A DNA stretch of 64,000 nt from Vibrio ishigakensis. GTDB lineage: Bacteria > Pseudomonadota > Gammaproteobacteria > Enterobacterales > Vibrionaceae. The DNA is taken from positions 124,001 to 188,000 of the forward strand of contig NZ_AP024881.1 of assembly GCF_024347675.1 (NCBI RefSeq), written 5' to 3'. Made by a program: the position numbers and the translations under genes. The notes below the pieces were generated by a model. It saw only the letters and a list, made by a program, of their open reading frames with translations, did no database searches and was not told the DNA's origin. This document shows, piece after piece, positions 47,849 to 57,810 of this stretch. Within the stretch, counting starts at the first letter, position 1. Every line of letters begins with the position of its first letter.

Positions 47849-47864
47849 TGTGAGTTGACTCGCA
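47849..47864. promoter_or_regulatory. CRP-like site upstream of cytR
   Basis: TGTGA, six bases, TCGCA: one mismatch from the CRP core TGTGA-N6-TCACA. It is in the 226-base gap between priA and cytR. A - strand TATGCT (47834-47829) could be a -10, giving a roughly class II arrangement. The E. coli cytR promoter is CRP-dependent. Confidence 0.45.
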
Positions 47865-47929
47865 AAACTCAGTCTAACTTCAGCAAGGTTGCGCTACAAA
47901 GGGACCAAAGGTCACAATTTCGGCGCAGT

Positions 47930-50131
47930 TTAACTCAAATCTTGAGGCTCGACATCAATACTCCAGCGAACTTTTTTAGAATTTGGTAACAATTCAATAG
48001 CAGGCTTGGCACTAGAGAGTAACTTTTGCATGGTAGGACGATTCTGACACTGCAGAATAAGTTGCCATCGAGACTTACCCGCACGCTTTGCCATAGGGGC
48101 AGGAGAAGGCCCCATCACCCAACAGCTCTGATCGAACAGCGGGTGTGCCTCTAGAGTCGAGCGTACTTGTCTTAAGAAGTCTTCAACCAGTTGTGAGTCA
48201 TTCGCTTCAGAGCGGAATAGGGTCAAGCTGGCAAAGGGTGGCAGTTGCGCCATTCTTCTTTCTTGTAGAGCTGTATTGGCAAACTCGGTATAGCCCTTAT
48301 GGATCAGAGCTTGCAATAGAGAGTGCTCTGGATGGTGAGTCTGTAGAACTACATGTCCGGGCTTACTGGCACGACCGGCTCGCCCCGCTACCTGAATGAA
48401 TAGCTGTGCTAATTTTTCTGAGGCGCGAAAGTCACTGCTGTATAGAGAAGAGTCCACATCCAATAAAGCAACCAAGGTGACGTTCGGGAAGTGGTGTCCC
48501 TTGGCCAGCATTTGGGTGCCGATAAGAATCTGATACTCTTGTTCGCGAACCGCCTCTAGGGCTGAATCTAGGCTTCCCTTACGACGAGTGTTATCGCGGT
48601 CGATGCGAATGGTCTTATATTCTGGGAACAGTTCAGTAAGGTGAGCTTCCAATTGCTCTGTACCGACCCCAACGGTTACGAGCTGGGTTGAGCCACAGCT
48701 TTGACACTGATGCACCACAGGGCGTTGAGAACCACAGTGATGACAACGCATCTCTTGGCTTCCCTGATGATAGGTGTAGTAGGCATCGCAACGCACGCAG
48801 TCGGCAATCCAGCCACATTCGTGGCACATCATGGCTGGAGAAAAACCGCGGCGGTTAAGAAACAGCAGTACCTGATTACCTTGGTCTAGATGTTTTCGCA
48901 TTTGGGCTATCAAAGGGGCACTCAATCCACTATCCAGATAGAGTCCTTTGACATCAATAACTGAATTAGTGGTTGGCTTGGCACCACCCGCTCTTTGAGT
49001 GAGCTCCAGATGTAGGTACTTTCCTGCCTTAGCATTGGCGAGCGTTTCTAGTGAAGGTGTCGCTGAGCCTAAGACAACCGGTATCTGTTCATGATGGGCG
49101 CGCATAATGGCCATATCACGAGCATGATAGCGCCAGCTATCTTGCTGTTTATAGGAGGTATCGTGCTCCTCATCTACGATGATAATGCCGAGATCAGAAA
49201 ACGGGGTCATCAAAGCAGAGCGCGTGCCGATCAAGATGCCGCATTCACCTGATTTCACTTCGATCCATGCATTTAGTCTTTCTGTTTCATTGAGCCCAGA
49301 GTGGATGGTTGTGATATTGACGTTGAAGCGACGTTTGAATCTATTGATGGTCTGGGGCGTCAGACCTATCTCAGGAACCAGCACTAGTGCTTGTTTACCT
49401 TTTTCTAGTACTGACTCGATAAGCTGAAGATAGACCTCAGTCTTGCCAGAGCCAGTAACTCCATCGAGTAGGGCACATTCATATCCCTGCACATGGTTTA
49501 GGGTAACCACCGCAAGCATCTGTTCATTATTAAGCTGGCGTTTGTCCTCTTCTTCTACTCGCTTTTCCGGCCACTCAATTTTGTCACTGATCTTTTCCTG
49601 ACTCTCAATCCAGCCTTTTTGCTCTAACGTCTTTAGCACAGAAGAGGAGGCCTCAATGTCTAACATCTGTTGATGAGTCATGGAGCTGGACTCGAGAGAA
49701 TGCATTATCTTGGCTTGCTGCACCGCTCTACCAAAGCCTTGCATAAGCTGGTTCTTACCCGCTTCAGTTAGGCTCCAGGTCTTGATGGCTTGCTTGTGTG
49801 CAGGCTTACCTTTACGCAGAGCTCCAGGCATTACATTACTGAAGGTTTCACCAATAGGAGCTTGATAGAAGCGGCTTCCCCATTTGATGAGCTTATACAG
49901 TTTTTCCGGCCATAGCGGCTCGAGATCTAGAAGCTGAGCAATTGGTTTGAGCTTGTTAATATCGTATTCAGATTGATGAGAGAGTCCGGTCACTATTCCC
50001 AGTAGTTTTTTAGGGCCGAAAGGTACCCAAACGCGCGCACCGATAACCGGAAAAAGATGGTTTGGAATTAAATACTCAAACTCACGGTCTAATGGTACAG
50101 GCAGGGCTACTTTTGCTATTGATGGACGCAT
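47930..50131 (-). CDS. priA: Primosomal protein N' PriA (replication restart helicase)
   Basis: 733 aa DEAH-type helicase that restarts replication at repaired forks. N-terminal 3'-DNA-binding domain (FEYLIPNHLFPVIGARVWVP), Walker A GVTGSGKT at residues 224-231, DEEH near 320, and a zinc-binding insert with eight Cys (CHEC, CVRC, CHHC, CQSC) near 435-475. Motifs V/VI include GTQMLAKGHHFPNVTLV and QVAGRAGRA. Divergent from rpmE. Confidence 0.97.
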   Translation of the reverse strand: MRPSIAKVALPVPLDREFEYLIPNHLFPVIGARVWVPFGPKKLLGIVTGLSHQSEYDINKLKPIAQLLDLEPLWPEKLYKLIKWGSRFYQAPIGETFSNVMPGALRKGKPAHKQAIKTWSLTEAGKNQLMQGFGRAVQQAKIMHSLESSSMTHQQMLDIEASSSVLKTLEQKGWIESQEKISDKIEWPEKRVEEEDKRQLNNEQMLAVVTLNHVQGYECALLDGVTGSGKTEVYLQLIESVLEKGKQALVLVPEIGLTPQTINRFKRRFNVNITTIHSGLNETERLNAWIEVKSGECGILIGTRSALMTPFSDLGIIIVDEEHDTSYKQQDSWRYHARDMAIMRAHHEQIPVVLGSATPSLETLANAKAGKYLHLELTQRAGGAKPTTNSVIDVKGLYLDSGLSAPLIAQMRKHLDQGNQVLLFLNRRGFSPAMMCHECGWIADCVRCDAYYTYHQGSQEMRCHHCGSQRPVVHQCQSCGSTQLVTVGVGTEQLEAHLTELFPEYKTIRIDRDNTRRKGSLDSALEAVREQEYQILIGTQMLAKGHHFPNVTLVALLDVDSSLYSSDFRASEKLAQLFIQVAGRAGRASKPGHVVLQTHHPEHSLLQALIHKGYTEFANTALQERRMAQLPPFASLTLFRSEANDSQLVEDFLRQVRSTLEAHPLFDQSCWVMGPSPAPMAKRAGKSRWQLILQCQNRPTMQKLLSSAKPAIELLPNSKKVRWSIDVEPQDLS

Positions 50132-50240
50132 GACGCTCTCTAGAGTGGGGTGGTCGAGGACAATAGTAAGAAAAAGCCTGCTAAAATTCGATAGCCACTC
50201 TCGATTAGCAATAAAAATGGCGAAAAAAGGGACAAATAGG

Positions 50241-50269
50241 TTGATAACCCACAGGGGTTTCTTTATTAT
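50241..50269 (+). promoter_or_regulatory. rpmE promoter
   Basis: TTGATA (50241-50246), 17 bases, TATTAT (50264-50269). Transcription from near 50276 would give a leader of about 100 bases before rpmE. The rest of the 243-base priA/rpmE gap holds the priA start region and no gene. Confidence 0.6.
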
Positions 50270-50374
50270 ACTGCGCCTTGAAGATGCTGAGAGTTCGGCG
50301 TCACTATTTAAAAACTACGTGTGGTGTTCAGCGTTGAGCTGTATAGCGACACGGCCTATATATGAGGTTTTCCC

Positions 50375-50593
50375 ATGAAAGCAGGTATCCACCCTGAATA
50401 CAAAGCTGTAACAGCAACTTGTTCTTGCGGCAACACTTTTGAGTTCAACTCAACTCTAGCTAAAGAATCTATCCACCTAGACGTGTGTGACAAGTGCCAC
50501 CCATTCTACACTGGTAAGCAGCGTATCGTTGATACAGGCGGCCGTGTAGATCGCTTCAACAAGCGTTTCGGTGCTCTTTCTTCTAAGAAATAA
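50375..50593 (+). CDS. rpmE: 50S ribosomal protein L31
   Basis: Ribosomal protein bL31, 72 aa, starting [20 protein letters not shown]. Cys residues in CSCG and CDKC make it the zinc-binding (C-plus) form. TGAGG before the ATG. A terminator follows 20 bases after the stop. Confidence 0.98.
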   Translation: MKAGIHPEYKAVTATCSCGNTFEFNSTLAKESIHLDVCDKCHPFYTGKQRIVDTGGRVDRFNKRFGALSSKK

Positions 50594-50612
50594 TCTTAGT
50601 AGTAAGACAGTC

Positions 50613-50638
50613 AAAAAGGTCGCGAAAGCGGCCTTTTT
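50613..50638 (+). terminator. rpmE terminator
   Basis: AAAAAGGTCGC, loop GAAA, GCGGCCTTTTT: a GNRA-capped hairpin with one T-G pair and a T-run of five. Confidence 0.85.
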
Positions 50639-50734
50639 GCATTTTTACGGTTTGATAAATTTCAATTGTAGAGAGCTGTAGTAAATTTAAGTAGACTCTC
50701 TTTCTTTATTAGAACAAAAAAGGACTTCCCCTCC

Positions 50735-51997
50735 ATGACAGATGAACACTCGGCCAATGACTTTCGTCAGCAAGCCCTCGACTACCATGAATTCCCTCGC
50801 CCAGGCAAAATTGGTGTAGAACTGACTACTCCGGCTGACTCGGTAAAAGATTTATCTCTGGCTTACAGCCCAGGCGTGGCTGAGCCAGTGCGTGAAATCG
50901 CGCAGAATGTGGATAACGTCTACAAGTACACAGCCAAGGGCAATATGGTAGCGGTTATCTCAAACGGTACGGCGATTCTTGGTTTGGGTAACCTGGGGCC
51001 TATGGCTTCAAAACCTGTTATGGAAGGTAAGGCTCTACTGTTTAAGCGCTTTGCAGGCCTAGATTCTATCGATATCGAGGTTAAGCACCGCACCATCGAT
51101 GAGTTTGTCGATACGGTTGCAGCTATCGCAGATACCTTTGGTGGTATTAATCTTGAAGATATCAAGGCGCCAGACTGCTTTGAGATCGAGAGCCGTCTGA
51201 TTGAACGCTGTGACGTGCCTGTATTCCACGATGACCAACATGGTACAGCTATCGTAACTGCTGCAGGTATGCTGAATGCTATCGAACTGCAGGGCAAACA
51301 GCTTTGTGACTCAACCATCGTATGTCTTGGCGCAGGTGCTGCGGCTGTGGCATGTATGGAGCTTTTGATTAAGTGCGGCGCACAGCGTGAGAAGATCTAC
51401 ATGCTTGACCGTAAGGGTGTGATTCACACTCGTCGTGAAGACCTAAACGAATACAAGCAGCTGTTTGCGAACAATACCGATAAACGCACTCTAGAAGATG
51501 TTATCGAGGGGGCTGACCTCTTCTTGGGTGTATCGGGACCAAATCTACTTTCTCCTGAGGCGCTTGCGCTTATGGGTGATAAGCCGGTGGTATTTGCGTG
51601 TTCAAACCCAGATCCAGAGATCAAGCCTGAGCTTGCTCACGAGGTTCGTAGTGACCTTATTATGGGTACAGGTCGTTCTGACTATCCAAACCAGGTGAAC
51701 AACGTAATCTGTTTCCCATTCATCTTCCGCGGTGCGCTGGATGTGCGTGCAAGCGAGATCAACATTGAGATGAAGCTTGCAGCAGTTGAGGCGATTCGCC
51801 AGTTAGCCAAAGAGCCTGTACCACAAGCGGTATTGGATGCGGCAGGTGTTGATGCCCTAGAGTTTGGTTCTGGCTATATCATTCCTAAGCCAATGGACCC
51901 ACGCCTGTTGCCACGCGTTGCAACCGCAGTTGCTAAAGCGGCGATAGAATCTGGTGTGGCTCGTATCGAGCTACCAGAAGGCTATATGCAAGGCTAA
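50735..51997 (+). CDS. Malic enzyme (oxaloacetate-decarboxylating malate dehydrogenase), short form
   Basis: 420 aa enzyme that converts malate to pyruvate and CO2 with NAD(P)+. Catalytic Tyr in LSLAYSPGVAEP near residue 43, Lys in the KGNMVAVISNGTAILGLGN region near 69-90, metal-binding FHDDQHGTAIV near 163-173 and dinucleotide motif LGAGAAAVAC near 197. It has only the malic domain; E. coli MaeB carries an extra phosphotransacetylase-like domain of over 300 residues, absent here. Cofactor preference cannot be read from sequence. Confidence 0.93.
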   Translation: MTDEHSANDFRQQALDYHEFPRPGKIGVELTTPADSVKDLSLAYSPGVAEPVREIAQNVDNVYKYTAKGNMVAVISNGTAILGLGNLGPMASKPVMEGKALLFKRFAGLDSIDIEVKHRTIDEFVDTVAAIADTFGGINLEDIKAPDCFEIESRLIERCDVPVFHDDQHGTAIVTAAGMLNAIELQGKQLCDSTIVCLGAGAAAVACMELLIKCGAQREKIYMLDRKGVIHTRREDLNEYKQLFANNTDKRTLEDVIEGADLFLGVSGPNLLSPEALALMGDKPVVFACSNPDPEIKPELAHEVRSDLIMGTGRSDYPNQVNNVICFPFIFRGALDVRASEINIEMKLAAVEAIRQLAKEPVPQAVLDAAGVDALEFGSGYIIPKPMDPRLLPRVATAVAKAAIESGVARIELPEGYMQG

Positions 51998-52015
51998 GCC
52001 ATTATTGATACCAAC

Positions 52016-52047
52016 AAAAACGCCCTCAATTATGAGGGCGTTTTTTT
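52016..52047. terminator. Bidirectional terminator between malic enzyme and metJ
   Basis: AAAAA, CGCCCTCA (52021-52028), loop ATTA, TGAGGGCG (52033-52040), TTTTTTT. Symmetric A/T flanks serve both convergent genes. Confidence 0.9.
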
Positions 52048-52058
52048 ATTTGTTCGAT

Positions 52059-52376
52059 TTAATCGTCGAAGGTCTCTAGTTCGATACCTAGGTCAGCCAT
52101 GATCTCCTTGGCTTCAGTTGGGATCTCGTCTGGACGGTCTTTTCTCAGGTCTTCATCGGTTGGAAGAGGTTGACCGGTATAGGCGTGCAAGAAGGCTTCA
52201 CACAGTAGTTCACTGTTGGTTGCGTGACGCAAGTTGTTGATTTGGCGTCGTGTTCTTTCGTCGGTCAAAATCTTAAGCACTTTAAGAGGGATAGATACAG
52301 TGATCTTCTTTACTTGGGTGCTTTTCTTGCCATGTTCTGCATACGGGCTGATGTATTCGCCGTTCCAATCTGCCAT
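52059..52376 (-). CDS. metJ: Methionine repressor MetJ
   Basis: 105 aa ribbon-helix-helix repressor that uses S-adenosylmethionine as corepressor. The DNA-binding beta strand is [15 protein letters not shown] near residue 23, and the helix segment [20 protein letters not shown] is the family signature. Divergent from metB; MetJ boxes lie between them, so it probably controls itself, metBL and metF. Confidence 0.98.
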   Translation of the reverse strand: MADWNGEYISPYAEHGKKSTQVKKITVSIPLKVLKILTDERTRRQINNLRHATNSELLCEAFLHAYTGQPLPTDEDLRKDRPDEIPTEAKEIMADLGIELETFDD

Positions 52377-52453
52377 TGAAAACCTTCATTACCATTTAAG
52401 GGATTTAATAACCCTAATTTTAGCGATGTTTACTGCTACAAGTAAAGGCATTT

Positions 52454-52477
52454 AGACGTCTAGATGTGTTGATGTCT
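52454..52477. promoter_or_regulatory. MetJ boxes between metJ and metB
   Basis: Three contiguous eight-base units: AGACGTCT (8/8 to consensus), AGATGTGT (6/8) and TGATGTCT (6/8). A fourth weaker unit AGGCATTT (5/8) precedes at 52446-52453. Tandem boxes are what MetJ dimers bind cooperatively. Confidence 0.88.
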
Positions 52478-52566
52478 ACGCAAGGAGAGGGTAATCTATA
52501 AACAGATTAAGGTATTTGTGATTGGTATCAAACTTGACCACTCATTGTCAAAGGAAGGCCACAAAA

Positions 52567-53730
52567 ATGAGCAGTAAACATAAATCATCCACGATAGCGG
52601 TTCGTACCGGTATCGAGTCAGACACTCAGCACCACGCTGTTGTGCCACCTATCTATCTTTCTACTAACTACGGCTTCCCTTCATTTGGTGACGTGCCTAA
52701 GTATGATTACACCCGCTCTGGTAACCCAAACCGCGGTCTTTTGGAAACAGCGCTGTTTGAGCTTGAGTCTGGTAAGGGCGCAGTTGTGACTAACTGCGGT
52801 ACCTCAGCACTAAACCTGTGGGTATCGGCTTTCCTTGGTCCTGATGACCTGATTATCGCGCCGCACGATTGCTACGGTGGTACCTATCGCTTGTTCAACA
52901 CTCGCGCTCGTAAGGGTGACTTCAAGGTTGAGTTTGTAGACCAATCGAACGAAGAAGCGTTTGCTGAAGCACTAGCTAAAAACCCAAAGCTTATCCTGCT
53001 TGAGACTCCATCTAACCCTTTGGTTCGCGTGGTAGATATCGCTAAGGTGTGTGCTCAAGCAAAAGAAGTGGGAGCGTTGGTGGGTGTGGACAATACCTTT
53101 TTGACACCGATATTCCAAAAGCCTCTAGAGCTCGGTGCTGACTTCGTTATCCACTCCACTACGAAGTACATCAATGGTCACTCGGATGTGATCGGTGGCG
53201 TGGTGATCACCAAGAGTGAAGAACATGCAGAAGAGCTGGCTTGGTGGGGCAACTGTATCGGTGCAACCGGTACGCCATTTGATAGTTATATGACGTTGCG
53301 CGGCATTCGCACCCTAGGCGCACGTATGCGCGTGCACGAAGAGAGCTCGCAGCAGATCCTGCAGTTTCTTCAGACCCAATCTCGCGTTAAGACCATCTAT
53401 CACCCAAGCCTTCCTGAACATCCTGGTCATGAGATTGCTAAGCGTCAGCAGAGTGGTTTCGGTAGCATGCTGAGCTTTGAATTCAATGGTTCGATGGAAG
53501 AGCTGAAGACCTTTGTTAGCGGTCTGAAGCTATTCTCGCTTGCTGAGTCTTTGGGTGGTGTGGAGAGCCTTATCTGTCACCCAGCCACTATGACTCATAG
53601 AGCTATGGGTGAAGAGGCACTGGCAGAAGCAGGTGTTTCTCATTTCTTGTTGCGCCTGTCTGTAGGCCTTGAAGATTCAGAAGATTTGATTGCTGACCTA
53701 CAACAAGCACTAGAACTAGTAGGGGCATAA
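52567..53730 (+). CDS. metB: Cystathionine gamma-synthase MetB
   Basis: 387 aa PLP enzyme that joins O-succinylhomoserine and cysteine in methionine synthesis. The PLP Lys is 200 in HSTTKYINGHSD. YDYTRSGNPNR near residue 47 and SLGGVESLICHPATMTH near the C-terminus are family motifs. The ATG at 52567 (AAGGAAGG upstream) fits the family; the frame opens earlier at a TTG at 52522, which is rejected. metL follows three bases after the stop. Confidence 0.96.
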   Translation: MSSKHKSSTIAVRTGIESDTQHHAVVPPIYLSTNYGFPSFGDVPKYDYTRSGNPNRGLLETALFELESGKGAVVTNCGTSALNLWVSAFLGPDDLIIAPHDCYGGTYRLFNTRARKGDFKVEFVDQSNEEAFAEALAKNPKLILLETPSNPLVRVVDIAKVCAQAKEVGALVGVDNTFLTPIFQKPLELGADFVIHSTTKYINGHSDVIGGVVITKSEEHAEELAWWGNCIGATGTPFDSYMTLRGIRTLGARMRVHEESSQQILQFLQTQSRVKTIYHPSLPEHPGHEIAKRQQSGFGSMLSFEFNGSMEELKTFVSGLKLFSLAESLGGVESLICHPATMTHRAMGEEALAEAGVSHFLLRLSVGLEDSEDLIADLQQALELVGA

Positions 53731-53733
53731 GCA

Positions 53734-56133
53734 ATGACACAGTTACATAAGTTTGGTGGCAGTAGCCTAGCGAATGCAGAGTGCTTTCGTCGCGTTGCCA
53801 CCATTTTAAAAGAGCACTCTGACAGCCACGATCTAGTGGTGGTTTCAGCTGCAGGTTCTACCACAAACAACTTACTTAAATGGCTGGGTGCGTTAGAGAA
53901 AGATGGTCGCGTGGCACATGAGATCTTGCTCGAGCTGCGTGCCTATCAGAACCAACTTATTGAAGACCTGCTTCCACAAGAAAAGGCTGAGCCACTTCAA
54001 GAGAAGCTCAATGGTGAGTTGGCAGAGCTGGGTGCTGCACTAACTCCACTATCTGAGGTGGAGAAAGCCGCGGTATTGGGGCACGGTGAGGTTTGGTCTT
54101 CACGCCTTCTAGCAGCACTTCTCAATCACCAAGATATGGAATCGGTAGCTCTCGACTCGCGCGACTTCCTGCGCGCTGAGATGGGTACACAGCCTGAGAT
54201 TGACCGTGGTCTGTCTTGGCCTCTGATTAAGGCTGTGCTTGCTCAGCATCCACATTGTCGTAAGGTAATCACAGGCTTTATGGCACAGAATTCACAGGGC
54301 CAAACTGTACTTCTTGGTCGTAACGGCTCCGACTACTCAGCAACCATTATTGGTGCCTTAGCTGAAGCGAATAAGGTGACTATCTGGAGTGATGTGGCAG
54401 GCGTATATAGCGCAGACCCACGTGTGGTTTCTGATGCATGTCTGCTTCCTCTTCTTCGTTTGGATGAGGCTAACGAGTTGGCTCGTCTAGCGGCTCCTGT
54501 TCTGCACAGCCGCACCTTACAGCCGGTAGCGCAAAGTGCAATGGACCTTGAGCTGCGTTGTAGTCATCAACCAGAATTTGGTTCTACACGTATCGAACGT
54601 GTATTGGCATCGGGCCGTGGTGCCAAGATCGTGACCTCGCTAGATGATGTAAATCTGATTGAGTTAACCGTTGCTCATTCACACGACTTTGAAGCGCTTG
54701 AGCCACAAGTACTGAGCGTGTTGAACAAGGCGCAACTAGCACCGCTTGCTTACGAGTCTCAGCTAGACAATCGTTGTATTCGCCTTGCCTATACAGGTGA
54801 GTTATTGCCGGGTGTTATTGCATGCATCGAGGGTTCATCCCTTGAAGTGGGTCTAGAAGTAAAATCGGGTTATTCCTTGGTGGCGGCGGTAGGCGCTGGA
54901 GTTACTAATAATGCTAACCACTGTTATGGCTTCTATCAGCAACTAAAGAACACGCCAGTTGAGTTTATGTTCGAGTCGGAGACCGAGCTAAGTTTGATTG
55001 CAGTGCTAAAACAGGCTGAGGTACCTCTGCTTCTGGAGTCTATCCATACTCAGCTGTTCCAAGCGCAAAAGCGCGTCGGTCTCATCCTATGTGGTAAGGG
55101 TAATATAGGTTCAAACTGGGTCGAGCTATTCGCTGAGCAAAAAGACGAGCTGGAGAAGCGTCATAGTATGAGCTTCGATCTCATCTCTGTGGTTTCGAGC
55201 GATCGCTATTGGTTTGATGAAAACGGCATCGACGCCAAGACGGTAAACAACCGTTTCCGCGACGAAGCCATTGCTATCGAAGAAGACTGGCTGGTTCAGG
55301 TAAGCAAACAGACTACCTACGATGAGCTGGTGGTATTGGATGTGACTGCAAGCCAAGAGGTATCAGACCGCTATCTTGAATTTGCTGAGCACGGCATGCA
55401 TCTGATCTCTGCTAACAAGCTGGCAGGTTCGGCAAAGAGTGAGTTCTATCATCAGGTTCAGGACCTGTTCTCTAAAACCGGTCGCCACTGGCTATACAAT
55501 GCAACTGTGGGTGCAGGCCTTCCTGTAAACCATACGGTGCGTGACCTTAGAGAGAGTGGTGATGACATCGTAGCCCTTGCCGGGATCTTCTCTGGCACGC
55601 TTTCTTGGCTATTCCAGCAATACGATGGTGCGGTGCCATTCAGCGAGTTGGTAGACCTAGCTTGGCAGCAGGGCTTAACTGAACCTGACCCTCGCTCTGA
55701 CCTAGATGGTACGGATGTAATGCGCAAGCTAGTAATTCTAGCGCGTGAATCTGGTCTAGATATCGAGCCTGAGAATGTGAAGGTAGAGTCTCTGGTTCCT
55801 GAGACCTTGCTTGGTCTGCATGTGGATGACTTCTTCTCGCAGGCGCATCTTCTGAATGAGATTCTTCAAGAGCGTCTAGAGAAGGCTCAATCGCAAGGTA
55901 AGGTGCTTCGCTATGTGGCGCGTTTGACTAAAGAGGGCGAAGCCACTGTAGGCGTTGAGGCTCTTGAGGAGCACCATGCACTGGCGAACCTGCTTCCGTG
56001 TGACAACATCTTTGCTATCGAGAGCAAGTGGTACAAAGACAACCCGCTAGTTATCCGCGGTCCGGGTGCGGGACGAGAGGTGACGGCTGGTGCGCTCCAG
56101 TCAGACCTGAACAGACTTTCTGGTCTTCTATAA
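53734..56133 (+). CDS. metL: Bifunctional aspartokinase II/homoserine dehydrogenase II MetL
   Basis: 799 aa fusion enzyme for two steps from aspartate towards homoserine. Aspartokinase domain: KFGGSSLAN at residues 4-12, GRNGSDYSATIIGAL near 195 and the WSDVAGVYSADPR segment near 218. A degenerate ACT region follows, then the homoserine dehydrogenase half from about residue 450 with GKGNIGSNWVELF and the catalytic segment DPRSDLDGTDVMRKL near 650. Operon with metB (3 base gap) under MetJ boxes. Confidence 0.97.
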   Translation: MTQLHKFGGSSLANAECFRRVATILKEHSDSHDLVVVSAAGSTTNNLLKWLGALEKDGRVAHEILLELRAYQNQLIEDLLPQEKAEPLQEKLNGELAELGAALTPLSEVEKAAVLGHGEVWSSRLLAALLNHQDMESVALDSRDFLRAEMGTQPEIDRGLSWPLIKAVLAQHPHCRKVITGFMAQNSQGQTVLLGRNGSDYSATIIGALAEANKVTIWSDVAGVYSADPRVVSDACLLPLLRLDEANELARLAAPVLHSRTLQPVAQSAMDLELRCSHQPEFGSTRIERVLASGRGAKIVTSLDDVNLIELTVAHSHDFEALEPQVLSVLNKAQLAPLAYESQLDNRCIRLAYTGELLPGVIACIEGSSLEVGLEVKSGYSLVAAVGAGVTNNANHCYGFYQQLKNTPVEFMFESETELSLIAVLKQAEVPLLLESIHTQLFQAQKRVGLILCGKGNIGSNWVELFAEQKDELEKRHSMSFDLISVVSSDRYWFDENGIDAKTVNNRFRDEAIAIEEDWLVQVSKQTTYDELVVLDVTASQEVSDRYLEFAEHGMHLISANKLAGSAKSEFYHQVQDLFSKTGRHWLYNATVGAGLPVNHTVRDLRESGDDIVALAGIFSGTLSWLFQQYDGAVPFSELVDLAWQQGLTEPDPRSDLDGTDVMRKLVILARESGLDIEPENVKVESLVPETLLGLHVDDFFSQAHLLNEILQERLEKAQSQGKVLRYVARLTKEGEATVGVEALEEHHALANLLPCDNIFAIESKWYKDNPLVIRGPGAGREVTAGALQSDLNRLSGLL

Positions 56134-56137
56134 GCAT

Positions 56138-56164
56138 AACGCCACCGAATAAGGTGGCGTTTTT
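56138..56164 (+). terminator. metBL terminator
   Basis: AACGCCACC (56138-56146), loop GAATAA, GGTGGCGTT (56153-56161) and T-run, separating metL from metF. Confidence 0.87.
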
Positions 56165-56203
56165 GTAATCAAAAAAACAAACAAAATTTGCTCGATTTTT
56201 TTG

Positions 56204-56232
56204 TTGACAAGGCTCGCATAAATCCACATTAT
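56204..56232 (+). promoter_or_regulatory. metF promoter
   Basis: Consensus -35 TTGACA (56204-56209), 17 bases, CATTAT (56227-56232). The MetJ boxes begin two bases after the -10, so bound repressor would cover the transcription start. Confidence 0.75.
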
Positions 56233-56234
56233 TT

Positions 56235-56258
56235 AGACATATAGACGTCTAAACGTAT
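56235..56258. promoter_or_regulatory. MetJ boxes before metF
   Basis: Three contiguous units AGACATAT (6/8), AGACGTCT (8/8) and AAACGTAT (6/8), in the same arrangement as before metB. Confidence 0.9.
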
Positions 56259-56268
56259 TTTAAATTGA

Positions 56269-57192
<924 letters not shown>

Positions 57193-57199
57193 CTAAGAG

Positions 57200-57223
57200 A
57201 GGACGCCTTGAGCGTCCTTTTTT
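57200..57223 (+). terminator. metF terminator
   Basis: GGACGC (57201-57206), loop CTTGA, GCGTCC (57212-57217), then six T. Confidence 0.83.
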
Positions 57224-57233
57224 ACAGATAAAC

Positions 57234-57259
57234 AAAAGGACCTACTAGAGGTCCTTTTT
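57234..57259. terminator. aphA terminator (two-way)
   Basis: AAAAGGACCT (57234-57243), loop ACTAG, AGGTCCTTTT (57249-57258): a perfect ten-pair stem with A/T flanks usable in both directions, backing up the metF terminator. Confidence 0.83.
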
Positions 57260-57279
57260 GCTAACTTGAATAGTGAGGA

Positions 57280-57810
57280 TTAAGCGATTTCGCTCAGTAC
57301 TTCCTCAGCCCATTCATTCCAAGCTTGGCGAGTAAGAAGGTTACGACGCAGTGCTAAGCGTTCGATCTTCTCTCTTTGATTGAGTAGACGTACATCAGAG
57401 TAGTGTGAGTTCTCAATTTCTTGATAGAACTGCACCAGTTTACGTGAGTCACTAAGAGCCAGTTGCAGTTGATCTGAGAAGCCCTCTGAAGGCTGCACTT
57501 CACATGCATATAGCTTAGCTGCAAACTCATCGCGCACCGCAGGGTGTGCAATAGGTTGATCGAACCAGCTTGCTAGCGCTTCGCGACCTTTCTCGGTAAT
57601 CGAATAGATCTTCTTATCCGGCTTGCCCGATTGAGGTTGCAGTTCACAGGTAACCATATCATTGGCTGCTAGTTTGTTTAACTCGCGGTAAACCTGCTGA
57701 TGACTCGCTTTCCAGAAATAGCCAATGCTATAGGAAAACTCTTTAGTAATGTCGTACCCAGTTGCATCGCGTGTGCTCAGTACGGTTAAGATAACGTATG
57801 GTAATGACAT
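57280..57810 (-). CDS. aphA: PadR-family quorum-sensing regulator AphA
   Basis: 176 aa winged-helix regulator. The N-terminus MSLPYVILTVLSTRDATGYD and the segment ASHQQVYRELNKLA followed by GKPDKKIYSITEKGREAL match AphA of Vibrio, the master regulator at low cell density and activator of virulence or biofilm genes. The C-terminal helix RLALRRNLLTRQAWNEWAEE forms the dimer coiled coil. In V. cholerae it is controlled by HapR and by Qrr small RNAs. It lies downstream of ppc, as in V. cholerae, but here directly beside metF. Confidence 0.93.
   Translation of the reverse strand: MSLPYVILTVLSTRDATGYDITKEFSYSIGYFWKASHQQVYRELNKLAANDMVTCELQPQSGKPDKKIYSITEKGREALASWFDQPIAHPAVRDEFAAKLYACEVQPSEGFSDQLQLALSDSRKLVQFYQEIENSHYSDVRLLNQREKIERLALRRNLLTRQAWNEWAEEVLSEIA

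Noticed and set aside
53734..56133. Possible gene fusion artefact in metL
   Set aside because: Aspartokinase-homoserine dehydrogenase is a normal natural fusion of this length.
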